Assembly (NCBI RefSeq): GCF_003050935.1 | Contig: NZ_QAOX01000007.1 | Span: 62,001-126,000 of the forward strand | Direction: 5' to 3' | Length of the DNA: 64,000 bases | Source of the DNA: Luteibacter sp. OK325 | GTDB taxonomy: Bacteria; Pseudomonadota; Gammaproteobacteria; Xanthomonadales; Rhodanobacteraceae | Shown here: piece by piece, positions 19,460 through 27,931 of the stretch | Layout: each line of letters begins with the position of its first letter | How positions within the stretch are numbered: the stretch's first letter is position 1 | Notes under the pieces: generated by a model | Told to the model about the DNA's origin: nothing | What the model saw: the letters and a program-made list of their open reading frames with translations, nothing else | Database searches by the model: none | Translations under genes and position numbers: made by a program

Positions 19460-20884
19460 CTATAAAGCCTTCCCGGCAGCGTCATAAACCTGCCCGAAGC
19501 ATTCATCGGTGATTCCGACGCTTCGCCAATCCTCATCAGGAACGGGCACGTCGGCACAGAGTCGATGACCGGTCGTATGGTTTCCGTTGATGTATCGCTT
19601 CCACCTGACCGCACGGTGGTCACGCAGCGCCACCCAATACGTCGGGTAGCCACCCTGCATCACGATCACAGCGCCGTCGAGGAGGTGCGGATGCGTTGCG
19701 AGCTCAGGCAGTTTATGAGCCTGGGCCATCTGCGTGACGAATTGTTGCTTCGCCTCAGCATGGAATGGCTGAATGCCGATGCTGTGCTCCATGCGAAAGT
19801 CGTCCTTCGGGGCTGACTGCATGGCTTGATGCAATCCTGTCGCGGTAGCAGCCGTGTTCAAGGCAACCATCATCCCATCCAGCTCCGAGGGCTTCGCCAA
19901 TGCCGGGCCTTTTATGGCGAGCTTCGTTCGGAGACTCAGGTTCGGCGGCCCACCGGGAAGGCTGACGGTGACAAAAAGCCCGTGTGATGTCATATCGACC
20001 GGATTGATATCGCGGATGGTGAAGCGCGACGTCAGCGCGGCATAGGCCTGCGGCGCTACGATCTGTACCTGGAACAGGGCGTAGTCCTCGCCCATTCCCG
20101 TCTCGAGGTAGTCGTGCAGTTCGTCCGGGGAAGGCTTCCCGGCGAGTCGCCCTCGATTGGTGGACGTCGGCGGCAGCACCGCGGCGAGCGCCTCGGGCAA
20201 ATCCGCGGAGAACGTGGTGTGGCCCGATGCATCGCTCCACGGAAGCAGGAACATATTCTGCGAGCCGGAACGGAACGCCAGGCTCGATCCGTCGGCGAAG
20301 CTCGCTTCGACGCGGGTGTGTGGGTAGTCATCGGAGTGCGAGTCGGTGGTCACGCCCACGGTGATCGCCTGGGCCAGAGGTTGACCCTGCCGCAGGGTGG
20401 TCGCCCAGGCCAGGATGCGCTGGCGCAGGGCCGGCGACGGATTCAGGGCCATCAGCCTCTGCACCGTTTCGTCGATCGTCTCGCCAGCGTGATCGAGCGC
20501 CGCGCCGAACACGGCGGTGTCGACCGTCGGCTGCGGTGGCGCTCGCAAGGCGCGGACCAACGCGTCGACGGCTGCCGTGGGTACCGGCTGGGCGGGCACG
20601 TTCGTGACGTCGCGCTGGTCCGTCCGCGAGTAATGGGGTTCTGTCTCCATGTGCTGCTGACTGTACGTCCCGGAGAGGACGAAGCCCGAGCCCTGCGGCT
20701 CGATCACCCAGTGGGCGAGGTGCGGCGATGTGGGGTTGAGGCCACCCCAGTCGTCGTCGATGACAAGGCGAGTCACCGCGGAAGTCGCCGGCTCCGTAGC
20801 CTTGCTGCACACCGAACATGTCGCGGCGATCGTGAGGGCCGCGACCCACCTCAACCCAAGCGCGACGCCAGTAACCTTATCCAT
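19460..20884 (-). CDS. Hypothetical secreted protein with nearby pseudogene paralogue
   Basis: The 474-residue product starts with a hydrophobic export signal (ALGLRWVAALTIAATC); the Cys-rich end (CSVCSKA) could be a poor lipobox but is not canonical. The body has no family I recognise. It contains VIDDDWGGLNPTSPHLAHW, several Trp/Gly-rich strands, and a C-terminal part rich in Trp and Tyr (YPTYWVALRDHRAVRWKRYI). GTG 20908 is in frame, but ATG 20884 matches the start of the pseudogene copy downstream, which supports it. It faces the monoheme cytochrome c gene across 146 bases. Role unknown, presumably periplasmic. Confidence 0.7.
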   Translation of the reverse strand: MDKVTGVALGLRWVAALTIAATCSVCSKATEPATSAVTRLVIDDDWGGLNPTSPHLAHWVIEPQGSGFVLSGTYSQQHMETEPHYSRTDQRDVTNVPAQPVPTAAVDALVRALRAPPQPTVDTAVFGAALDHAGETIDETVQRLMALNPSPALRQRILAWATTLRQGQPLAQAITVGVTTDSHSDDYPHTRVEASFADGSSLAFRSGSQNMFLLPWSDASGHTTFSADLPEALAAVLPPTSTNRGRLAGKPSPDELHDYLETGMGEDYALFQVQIVAPQAYAALTSRFTIRDINPVDMTSHGLFVTVSLPGGPPNLSLRTKLAIKGPALAKPSELDGMMVALNTAATATGLHQAMQSAPKDDFRMEHSIGIQPFHAEAKQQFVTQMAQAHKLPELATHPHLLDGAVIVMQGGYPTYWVALRDHRAVRWKRYINGNHTTGHRLCADVPVPDEDWRSVGITDECFGQVYDAAGKAL

Positions 20885-21030
20885 GGAAACCCCGGGGCAC
20901 AGCCGCACCTTGCGGCCCGGTGATTATGCTTGAACCGGCTAAAAGTCGCGTGTACCGGACTCCAGAGTTGAGGGCGTCCAGAGCGACGGCTTAACCTCGG
21001 CGTCCCTCCTGGGCTCCAAGGCGCTGATCC

Positions 21031-21603
21031 ATGAATCGATTGAACATCATCCTCGCCACTGTCGCCAGTGTGACCGTGGTGGGTACCCTGGGCGCCGCCG
21101 CATTTGTCTATTCGGGCGCGTACAACATCGGCGCCGATGATCCGCACAGCAAAGCGACCTATGCGGTATTGGAGGTTCTGCGAAAACGCTCGATCCATGC
21201 GCACGCCTCCGCCATCACGGTGCCCGATCTGTCCGATCCCCAACTGATCCTCAAAGGCGCGGGACAATACGCGGCGATGTGCACCGAGTGCCATCTGAAG
21301 CCCGGGCAGAAGGACTCCGAACTGCGTCCTGGCTTGTACCCGCAGCCGCCCAATCTGTCACAGACACGAGTCGACCCCGCTCAGGCGTTCTGGGTCATCA
21401 AGCATGGGATCAAGATGAGTGCGATGCCTGCCTGGGGTGGCAGTCACGACGACATGACGATCTGGAGCATGGTCGCCTTCCTGCAGAAGCTGCCCGAACT
21501 CACTCCGGCGAGCTACAAGGCGATGGTGGCGCAGGCTCCACCCGATGAAGACATGGACCCGGACATGGACATGGGTGATGGCCGCGACCCCAAGGGTCAT
21601 TGA
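21031..21603 (+). CDS. Monoheme c-type cytochrome
   Basis: The 190-residue protein has an N-terminal membrane helix or signal (IILATVASVTVVGTLGAAAF) and one heme-binding CTECH at about residues 88-92, with a candidate axial Met in IKMSAMPAWGG. The C-terminus is Asp/Met-rich (DEDMDPDMDMGDG), which could bind metal but may just be a spacer. It runs towards the respiratory operon and its stop overlaps that operon's last stop by seven bases. It probably carries electrons in the periplasm, perhaps to the neighbouring oxidase. Confidence 0.85.
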   Translation: MNRLNIILATVASVTVVGTLGAAAFVYSGAYNIGADDPHSKATYAVLEVLRKRSIHAHASAITVPDLSDPQLILKGAGQYAAMCTECHLKPGQKDSELRPGLYPQPPNLSQTRVDPAQAFWVIKHGIKMSAMPAWGGSHDDMTIWSMVAFLQKLPELTPASYKAMVAQAPPDEDMDPDMDMGDGRDPKGH

Positions 21604-22388
21604 CCGCCGGTGTAATAGCTCACCGACGCATCGATCTCTTCGGTCGTCATGTTCCGCGCAATGTTGCGCATCTGCGCACTGGTGTCGTTACGTCGCGTGC
21701 CGCGTGCAAATGCCTCCAGCTGCGTCTTCAGATAGTCGCGCGGCTGTAGTTCCAGCCACGGCACGCCCAACTTCGCGGTCAACCTGCCGTGGCAGGATCC
21801 GCAAGGCGGAATGTTGCGCATCGGCGCGCCGGTGGCGACGACGTCCGGTGCGGACTGCAAATCCTGCGTGGCGGGTGATTGCTGGCGAGGCAGGGAGGCG
21901 TAGTACGCCGAGAGATCGCGCAGATCCTGGTCGTGAAGGTCGGCGACGAAGGGAGCCATCACCGCGCTGACCCGTGCTCCGCTCTGGAAATCGCGTAGCT
22001 CCTTATAGATGGAGGAGGCGTACTGGCCGGCCAGGGTAGGTGTCTGCGAATTACTGACGCCCCGCAGTCCGTGGCACATGGTGCAACGGAGCGCCAGGGT
22101 GCCACCCCGACCAACGGCGCCGCTGGATGCCGGCCCATCGAGCGTGGTCGGCGTCATGACAACCTCCGAGACCTTCACCGGGGACGTCACCGGGGCACTG
22201 GCCTCGCCCAACCACGACCTCGGCACACCGGCTGCGCTGCAGATCGAATTGAGCAGTCCCTTGAACAGGGAATCATCCTGGGCCGAGGGAAGCCAGACGA
22301 AGCCGACGAAAACCGAAAACACCAGAAGCAGAAAGGTGCCGCCGACACTCCCGACGAACCACCGGTTGCGCAGTAGTGGGCCGCTCAT
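21597..22388 (-). CDS. Membrane-anchored diheme cytochrome c
   Basis: The 263-residue protein has one N-terminal membrane helix (about 12-35) and two cytochrome c domains with CTMCH (about 102-106) and CGSCH (about 196-200). The paired c4-like layout, with QTPTLAGQYASSIYKEL, suggests an electron carrier of the c4 type. It is the last gene of the leftward oxidase operon and overlaps the subunit I gene by four bases (ATGA type), so it is very likely the electron donor or a subunit of that oxidase. Confidence 0.9.
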   Translation of the reverse strand: MSGPLLRNRWFVGSVGGTFLLLVFSVFVGFVWLPSAQDDSLFKGLLNSICSAAGVPRSWLGEASAPVTSPVKVSEVVMTPTTLDGPASSGAVGRGGTLALRCTMCHGLRGVSNSQTPTLAGQYASSIYKELRDFQSGARVSAVMAPFVADLHDQDLRDLSAYYASLPRQQSPATQDLQSAPDVVATGAPMRNIPPCGSCHGRLTAKLGVPWLELQPRDYLKTQLEAFARGTRRNDTSAQMRNIARNMTTEEIDASVSYYTGGQ

Positions 22389-24010
22389 GGCTTGCCTCCC
22401 ACGAACACGGGTGGGACGCGTCCCTCAGGGGTCATGATCAGTTGCACGATCGGGTAGCCGTAGTTGGTGATCGTCAGCGCGATCATGAGGCCTAACCAAA
22501 GTCCCAGCCCGTTAAGCGCCCAGGGAAGCGACACCGGCTCATGCACGGCACGGCTGAAGGTGAACGGCTCCGGATCCACCCGCGCCGCCGAATGATTCCG
22601 GATAAGCACCGTCAGGAACAACGCCGCCGACACCACGAGCATCGCACCGCCGATCGTCGACATCACGACCGAGACGCCCTCGGCGAACATGCCGGGCGCC
22701 GTGTAATCGTAGAACGCCATGCGTCGCGGCATGCCCAGGAGCCCGGCGTAATGCCAGGGGAAGGTCAGCACGATCATGCCGATGAACCACAGCCACAACT
22801 GCCAGTGCACGAGTCGAAGATTGAGAAGCGCACGACCCGTGAGGTGTGGCCAGAGATCGTAGGCGAGGGCGAAATACATGATGACGATCGCGCCACCGAA
22901 AATCAGGTGGAAATGCCCGGTCACCCACTGCGTGTTATGGATGGTCGAATCCAGCTGGTAACTCATGTTGATCAGGCCGCCCGCGCCGCCGAAGCCGAGC
23001 ATGACGAAGGACAGCGCAAGGGCGAGCATCTGCGGGTTGGCCCATGGCAGTGCCTTGACCCAGCCGAACAGGCCCTTGCCGCCGCGAAGACGGGCAGCAA
23101 TCTCTACCGAGGCGCAGATCGTGAACACCGTCAGCAGCGTCGGCACGGCGACCATGGCGGTGAAGATGGAATGGACCACCTTGAATCCGGCACCGACTTC
23201 GGGATCGGCGAACAGATGGTGGATACCGATGGGCATGGCGAAGACAAGGAACAGCGCGAACGAGATGCGTGCCATCGAATCGCTGTAAAGCCGCCCGCCG
23301 ATGGCTCGGGGAACGATGGTGTAGAAGGCGATGTACGCCGGCATCAACCAGAAATAGACGATGGCGTGGAGCGTCCATGAAAAGAGGACACGGGAAAGTC
23401 CGGCATTGATCGTCGTCGCGAAACCGAGGGCGACAGGAAGGATCTGAAACAGCAACTCCAGCGCGGCGCCGACAGCGGTCCATCCCCACAGATAGGCACC
23501 CGCCACATTGGCGAACATGGCCAGCGGAACCGGTGCGCCGGGATGGGCACGCTTCCACACGTAAAGGTTGATCCCCATCAAGGCGACCCACACCCAGGAG
23601 CCGACCACCACCAGAACAACGCCGATGTAATAGAAGGCGTTGCCGATCATCGGCGGGTAGAAGGTGTAAAGCACGGAATCCAGTCCCATCGCGACGGGCA
23701 CCACCGCGGCCACCGAGCCGACGATGATCATGTAATAGCCTGCCCAAGCCCACCGGCGCCCGACTAGCGGCTGCCCCAGCGCCGCTTCGGATATGAAGTA
23801 GCCGAACCCCATGGCGACCAGGGTCGGAAACACATAGCCCATGACGGTGCCGTGCGCCGTGACCGACCGGTAATAGAGATCCGCGTTGCGCAGCCATCCA
23901 TGCAACGGGCTACGGATGAACATCTGCCATTCGCCCAGCAGGATCGCTACACCGAAAAGCGCAAAGGCCAGCCAGAAGTGCGCAAGGATGAGCCGCTTGT
24001 TATAGATCAC
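22385..24010 (-). CDS. ba3-type (family B) cytochrome c oxidase subunit I
   Basis: The 541-residue protein has 12-14 membrane helices. It holds the low-spin heme His53 (TAHGTVMGY) with its partner near the C-terminal GHFH, the CuB ligands His215 (with Tyr219 in HAIVYFW), His264 and His265, and His366/His368 (TGHFHL). FADPEVGAGFKVVHSIFTAMVAVP and GGAGGLINMSYQLDSTIHNT (quoted in part) are close to Thermus ba3 as I recall it. It reduces oxygen to water while pumping protons, with the single K-type proton path of family B enzymes. It overlaps the subunit II gene by 11 bases. Confidence 0.95.
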   Translation of the reverse strand: MIYNKRLILAHFWLAFALFGVAILLGEWQMFIRSPLHGWLRNADLYYRSVTAHGTVMGYVFPTLVAMGFGYFISEAALGQPLVGRRWAWAGYYMIIVGSVAAVVPVAMGLDSVLYTFYPPMIGNAFYYIGVVLVVVGSWVWVALMGINLYVWKRAHPGAPVPLAMFANVAGAYLWGWTAVGAALELLFQILPVALGFATTINAGLSRVLFSWTLHAIVYFWLMPAYIAFYTIVPRAIGGRLYSDSMARISFALFLVFAMPIGIHHLFADPEVGAGFKVVHSIFTAMVAVPTLLTVFTICASVEIAARLRGGKGLFGWVKALPWANPQMLALALSFVMLGFGGAGGLINMSYQLDSTIHNTQWVTGHFHLIFGGAIVIMYFALAYDLWPHLTGRALLNLRLVHWQLWLWFIGMIVLTFPWHYAGLLGMPRRMAFYDYTAPGMFAEGVSVVMSTIGGAMLVVSAALFLTVLIRNHSAARVDPEPFTFSRAVHEPVSLPWALNGLGLWLGLMIALTITNYGYPIVQLIMTPEGRVPPVFVGGKP

Positions 24011-24569
24011 AGCTGGCTCTCCTCGTCGGGCCGACCAGTCTGGCGAAGGCGTCCGGTTCGACGACCTTGACGTTCGCCCACATGCCCTCGTGCCCCGTGC
24101 CGCAGAATTCGTGGCAGGGCATCAGGTGATCGCCGGGCCTTTCGAAGCGGGTCTTGAAGGTAGAGATGTAACCGGGTGAGACCATCGAATTGATGTTAGT
24201 GCCCGTGATGAGCATGCCGTGGATGACGTCGGCACTCGTTACGCGGAAGGTGACCGGTGTGCGCGAGGGAACGACGATGCACTGGGGCGTGAACGAATAC
24301 TGTTGCCCGACGATCCGCACGGTGATCGATCCGTCCGCTTCCACGGCGCTGCCGAGGTTGCTCTCGACGAACTCACCGGCGACATGCAGGGTGGACGGAT
24401 TGATCGTTTCGACGCGCGAAGGCGGCATCGTCGCCCAGTGCAGGCCGGTGAAGATCACCATCGCCACCAGCAGCGCGACAAGGCCGACCATGGTGAGCGC
24501 CCAGCGGTTCTCGATGCGCTTGGCGAGAGCTTCGCCGTCATGTGGATCTGCGGGCACCGCTCGGGCCAT
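24000..24569 (-). CDS. ba3-type cytochrome c oxidase subunit II (CuA)
   Basis: The 189-residue protein has one membrane helix (about 24-46) and a periplasmic cupredoxin domain. The CuA ligands are His117 (DVIHGM), Cys152, Glu154, Cys156, His160 and Met163 (CHEFCGTGHEGM). This is the complete binuclear copper site, so it accepts electrons from cytochrome c. It is shorter than aa3 subunit II and fits family B. The start ATG 24569 lies ten bases after the 57-codon subunit gene. Confidence 0.95.
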   Translation of the reverse strand: MARAVPADPHDGEALAKRIENRWALTMVGLVALLVAMVIFTGLHWATMPPSRVETINPSTLHVAGEFVESNLGSAVEADGSITVRIVGQQYSFTPQCIVVPSRTPVTFRVTSADVIHGMLITGTNINSMVSPGYISTFKTRFERPGDHLMPCHEFCGTGHEGMWANVKVVEPDAFARLVGPTRRASCDL

Positions 24570-24579
24570 GACGATTCCT

Positions 24580-24753
24580 CTAGTGAAAAATGACGCCGCG
24601 CGGAAGGAAGGCGAAGAAGTAGAAGAGGAACCACATCAGGAACACCAGGGCCACGGCGATGCCGGCGACCATCAGGGCACCGCGTGGGCCCGCGCGCACG
24701 ATTTCGTCGACACGCTTGTCTTCGTCGCCGGGTGCTTTGTCGATGTCGGTCAT
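24580..24753 (-). CDS. Small single-helix oxidase subunit (57 residues)
   Basis: This short frame reads MTDIDKAPGDEDKRVDEIVR, then a single strongly hydrophobic helix (about residues 28-48) ending FLPRGVIFH. It sits between the triheme cytochrome and subunit II genes, in the same direction, with gaps of 13 and 10 bases. A small one-helix polypeptide encoded before subunit II is characteristic of ba3 oxidases (subunit IIa in Thermus, which replaces the missing helix of subunit II). I assign it that role by position and topology, not by sequence identity. Confidence 0.75.
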   Translation of the reverse strand: MTDIDKAPGDEDKRVDEIVRAGPRGALMVAGIAVALVFLMWFLFYFFAFLPRGVIFH

Positions 24754-24766
24754 GCAGGTTCTCCCT

Positions 24767-25993
24767 CTAGTCCAGCGGAGCCGAACGAAGCGCGTTGACG
24801 TCCGCGTCGGTCACGGCCGTGCCGCGGTTGTTCCAGGCCGTGCGGATGTACGTGACGACGGCGGCGACTTCCTCATCCGACAGTCCTTGTGCAAACGGCG
24901 GCATGCCGTAAGGGCGGGGATTTCGTATCGTGCCGGGGGGATAACCGCCATTGAGGACCATGCGGATCGGATTGACGGACGAGGTCATCTGGATCGACTG
25001 GTTGCCGGCCAGTGGCGGAAAGTCGGATCCCTTGCCTTCACCCTGCGTACCGTGGCACGTGGCGCACTGGGCCGCGTAGATTTTCTTGCCCAGGGGAAAG
25101 AGGCGAAGCTTGCCCTGTACCTCGGCCTGCGTAGGTGCGCTCGATGCGCCGGTGGCTGGCAGGGCCTTCAGGTAAACAGCCATGGCCCGGATATCGGCGT
25201 CAGAGAGGTACTGCAGGCTGTTGTGGACGACTTCTGCCATGGGTCCGTACACCGCACCTCGTGCGGACACGCCGGCCTGCAGGAGGTCGGAAATGTCGGT
25301 GATGCTCCAATCGCCAAGGCCCGCTTCCTTGTTGGAGGTCAGCGAGGGTGCGTACCAGTACTGCATGGGAATGAGTCCGCCCTGATACGCCGCCGACGCG
25401 GAGCTGCCGCCCAGGGCATTGATGGCGGTATGGCACATCGCGCAGTGGCCGGGCCCTTCGACGAGATAGGCGCCGCGATTCCAGTCGCTCGACTTCGACG
25501 GGTCGGGCTTGTACTCGCCTTCGGTGAAGTAGAGCGTGCGCCACCCCAGCAGGAGGCTGCGATTGTTGTACGGGAAACGAAGGTCCTGTGCGGTGTTGGG
25601 CCGATGCACCGGCGGCACCGTTTTCAGGTAAGCGAAGATGGCATCGATGTCCGGCCGGGTCATCTTCGTGTAAGCGGCGAACGGCATGGCGGGGTAAAGC
25701 AACATGCCCGACCGCGAGCGGCCGGTGCGCATCATGTTGTAGAACTCATCGGCGGTCCACGCGCCAATGCCGGTCGTGCGGTCGGGCGAGATGTTCGGCG
25801 AATAGAGCGTGCCGAAGGGTGTCGCCATGGGCCGGCCACCACCGAAAGGTTTGTCTCCCGGATTGCTATGGCACGCGATGCAGTCGGAGGCGCGCGCAAG
25901 GTACTCGCCTCGCGCCACGATCGATGCATCCTGCGAGTGGCCGACCTGTGCCAGGAGGAGTAAGCCGAGTGCGAGCCAACGAGGCGTTCTCAT
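24767..25993 (-). CDS. Triheme c-type cytochrome (alcohol dehydrogenase subunit-like)
   Basis: The 408-residue secreted protein has a signal peptide (ending GHSQ) and three heme sites: CIACH (38-42), CAMCH (184-188) and CATCH (310-314). Length and spacing match the triheme cytochrome subunits of membrane-bound alcohol, gluconate and aldehyde dehydrogenases. ARGEYLARASDCIACHS and PFAAYTKMTRPDIDAIFAYL are typical. No dehydrogenase subunit gene is next to it. In this operon it most likely passes electrons to the ba3 oxidase. It overlaps the upstream cytochrome gene by four bases. Confidence 0.9.
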   Translation of the reverse strand: MRTPRWLALGLLLLAQVGHSQDASIVARGEYLARASDCIACHSNPGDKPFGGGRPMATPFGTLYSPNISPDRTTGIGAWTADEFYNMMRTGRSRSGMLLYPAMPFAAYTKMTRPDIDAIFAYLKTVPPVHRPNTAQDLRFPYNNRSLLLGWRTLYFTEGEYKPDPSKSSDWNRGAYLVEGPGHCAMCHTAINALGGSSASAAYQGGLIPMQYWYAPSLTSNKEAGLGDWSITDISDLLQAGVSARGAVYGPMAEVVHNSLQYLSDADIRAMAVYLKALPATGASSAPTQAEVQGKLRLFPLGKKIYAAQCATCHGTQGEGKGSDFPPLAGNQSIQMTSSVNPIRMVLNGGYPPGTIRNPRPYGMPPFAQGLSDEEVAAVVTYIRTAWNNRGTAVTDADVNALRSAPLD

Positions 25994-26742
25994 CGGGCGT
26001 CACTACTGTGGCAAGTCAGTGCCAGCGCGAGCGAGCCTTCGGTGGCCGGAGCAGGGTTCGCCGGATAAGGTAGGGAAGATAGATACGCCGAGGTCGCGGC
26101 GATATCCGCATCGGAAAGCAGGACGGTGATCTTCTGCATGCAATTGGGCTTTGCCGAGACGCGCGCGCCATAGCGCGAGGCGCCGAGCTGGGCGCTGATG
26201 TACTTGGCACGCAGTCCGAGCAGTCCCGGAATATCGGGCGAAACACCGGTCAGCGATGCACCATGGCAAGCGACACACGAAGGAATATGTCGGCGAGCGT
26301 CGCCTTCGACGGTCAACTTCTGTCCGAGTGCCATCACGGCGGGCGGGACGTCGGGCTTGGGCAGCGTCGGGAAGGGCGTCTGTTGCTGGGCGAAGTAGCC
26401 GGCCATCTCCTGGAGATAGGCGTCAGGGAGATACTCGAGCAGGTAATTCATGGGCGCGTACTTGCGCTGCCCGTCGCGAAAGGCGATCAACTGGTTGTAC
26501 AGGTAGCCCGCGGGCTTGCCTGCCAGCCTGGGAAAGTAGTCGTCGTTGCTGCCTTCGCCGCGCAAGCCGTGGCAGGTCGTGCAGGCCATGACGCGGGTGG
26601 CAATGGTGTCGGGCGCCGTTACCGTGGTGCGCGTCTGCGCGCGCAGGGGAGCTGCGAGGATGAATAACGCCAGGCACGCAGCGGCTCCCGCCACGTAGCG
26701 GCCGAACACCCATCCACCGATTCCACGGCGTTCGCGATTCAT
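25990..26742 (-). CDS. Secreted diheme cytochrome c, first gene of the oxidase operon
   Basis: The 250-residue protein has a signal sequence (VAGAAACLALFILAAPLRAQ) and two c-type domains with CTTCH (about 75-79) and CVACH (about 168-172), a c4-type arrangement. TCHGLRGEGSNDDYFPRLAGK is typical of c4. ATG 26742 has AGGGG about ten bases upstream. An in-frame ATG at 26778 is possible but sits almost on the upstream dyad and gives a less usual N-terminus. It is the first of six same-strand genes ending at 21597. Confidence 0.88.
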   Translation of the reverse strand: MNRERRGIGGWVFGRYVAGAAACLALFILAAPLRAQTRTTVTAPDTIATRVMACTTCHGLRGEGSNDDYFPRLAGKPAGYLYNQLIAFRDGQRKYAPMNYLLEYLPDAYLQEMAGYFAQQQTPFPTLPKPDVPPAVMALGQKLTVEGDARRHIPSCVACHGASLTGVSPDIPGLLGLRAKYISAQLGASRYGARVSAKPNCMQKITVLLSDADIAATSAYLSSLPYPANPAPATEGSLALALTCHSSDAR

Positions 26743-26785
26743 CGATATGAAACCCCTGCCTGTCGTATCCCGGCCCATGGCTACA

Positions 26786-26809
26786 CTACGTCCCGGACGC
26801 GGGACGTAG
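26786..26809. promoter_or_regulatory. Perfect dyad upstream of the oxidase operon
   Basis: CTACGTCCC and GGGACGTAG form 9-base arms around the 6-base spacer GGACGC. The dyad lies 44 bases before the ATG at 26742. It could be a regulator site or an RNA hairpin in the leader. No known regulator motif fits it. Confidence 0.5.
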
Positions 26810-26871
26810 ATTGGAAAGGCGTGAGTGATCTTGCACCGACCGACGGTGCCCGGGAACCGTTGAACTACGTA

Positions 26872-26899
26872 GATAGCCCGGGGTAGAGCCCGGGCTATC
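26872..26899. other. Perfect palindromic hairpin between two leftward genes
   Basis: GATAGCCCGGG and CCCGGGCTATC pair exactly around a 6-base loop. It lies 37 bases after the stop codon of the gene at 26937 and could end its transcript, but there is no T tract on the leftward side. Confidence 0.6.
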
Positions 26900-26936
26900 C
26901 CGATCTTCGGCAGGCATTTTGGAAAGCGCGGTGAAC

Positions 26937-27716
26937 TTACTGCTTCGCTGCAACCAGGGTCACATCGCGATTGCTCGGCTTGTACACGACCGCGGTAGTC
27001 ATGGTCTTGCCGTCCGGCGATACCGTCATTTTCGCCACGGAGGTTTCCTTGTCGCCCTTCATCGTGGTCTCCTGCAGCGCGTTGCCCACCATCTTGACCG
27101 CGATCGTGTCGGTGTCCGGGTCACCCTTGTACGGTACGGGTTTCCCGTCGAGCTTGGCCGTGTACGACTCACCCTGCGGGTTCGTCATGGTGATGGCATC
27201 ACCGTCGATCTTATAGGTGTAGCTCATCATGCTTTCGGTCGCGCTCTGGTAACTGCTGGTGAGCCAGGATCCGGCGATAGCATGCGAGCCGGCAGCACCT
27301 GGTTTCACGCGCGTCAGTGTGCCCTTGACGGTGGTCGCGCCACTGGGGCGGTTGTTGATGGATTCGAATGTCGCTGTCTTGCCGTCGGGTGCCACGGTCG
27401 TGGTTCGTGTGTTGACCACCGCACCGTCCTTCTTCACGGTATCGACGATCGTATGATCGTCCACGATCTTCACCGAATCGCTATCGAAGCTGAGATGTCC
27501 GGTGACAGCGTGGTCGACGCCATCAGCCTTGATCTTGATCGGCGGCGTGCAGTTGCATGTGTATTCGTCGCCCTTGAGCGTGACCACGAGCGGCTTGTTC
27601 GAGGCTTTCACCTTGTTGATGTCGACTTTCCAGGTCCCTTCGAAGGCGTTTTGCGCCATGACCTGGAACGGGAGAAGGAGTGCCAGGAGCACTCCACCGA
27701 TAAGCATCTTCTTCAT
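26937..27716 (-). CDS. Hypothetical secreted protein, lipocalin-like beta-rich
   Basis: The 259-residue product has a clear signal peptide (MKKMLIGGVLLALLLPFQVMA-QN). The mature part has two similar halves of about 110 residues, each with a GTW/GSW start, alternating strands and a PDGKT turn (APDGKTATFESIN and SPDGKTMTTAVVY). This suggests a duplicated beta-barrel unit like those in lipocalin-type hypothetical proteins. One Cys pair (CNC) is near residue 55. Function is unknown. ATG 27716 is chosen over a TTG six bases upstream because MKKML starts a normal signal peptide. Confidence 0.75.
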   Translation of the reverse strand: MKKMLIGGVLLALLLPFQVMAQNAFEGTWKVDINKVKASNKPLVVTLKGDEYTCNCTPPIKIKADGVDHAVTGHLSFDSDSVKIVDDHTIVDTVKKDGAVVNTRTTTVAPDGKTATFESINNRPSGATTVKGTLTRVKPGAAGSHAIAGSWLTSSYQSATESMMSYTYKIDGDAITMTNPQGESYTAKLDGKPVPYKGDPDTDTIAVKMVGNALQETTMKGDKETSVAKMTVSPDGKTMTTAVVYKPSNRDVTLVAAKQ

Positions 27717-27931
27717 AGCCAATCTCCGACTGCTGTGTGCGTCGCCAAGATCTGCCCGGATAGCTCAGAGGGTCCCCCGGTGCCGAAACTTTCCTCTTTT
27801 CCGAGTCCCAGCCTTGCCAGCCTACTCTTTGGGGTAGCGGCGTAAAGGCGGCTGCGTGGCCACGACGTGGTCGTCATGCTTCCTCTGGCCCTGTATTTAA
27901 GGCTTGATGACAGTTACGTAGACTGTAAGTC

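Noticed and set aside
17860-19460. Attachment site repeat of the tRNA-Leu 3' end
   Set aside because: No second copy of the tRNA end was found downstream and no integrase is present.
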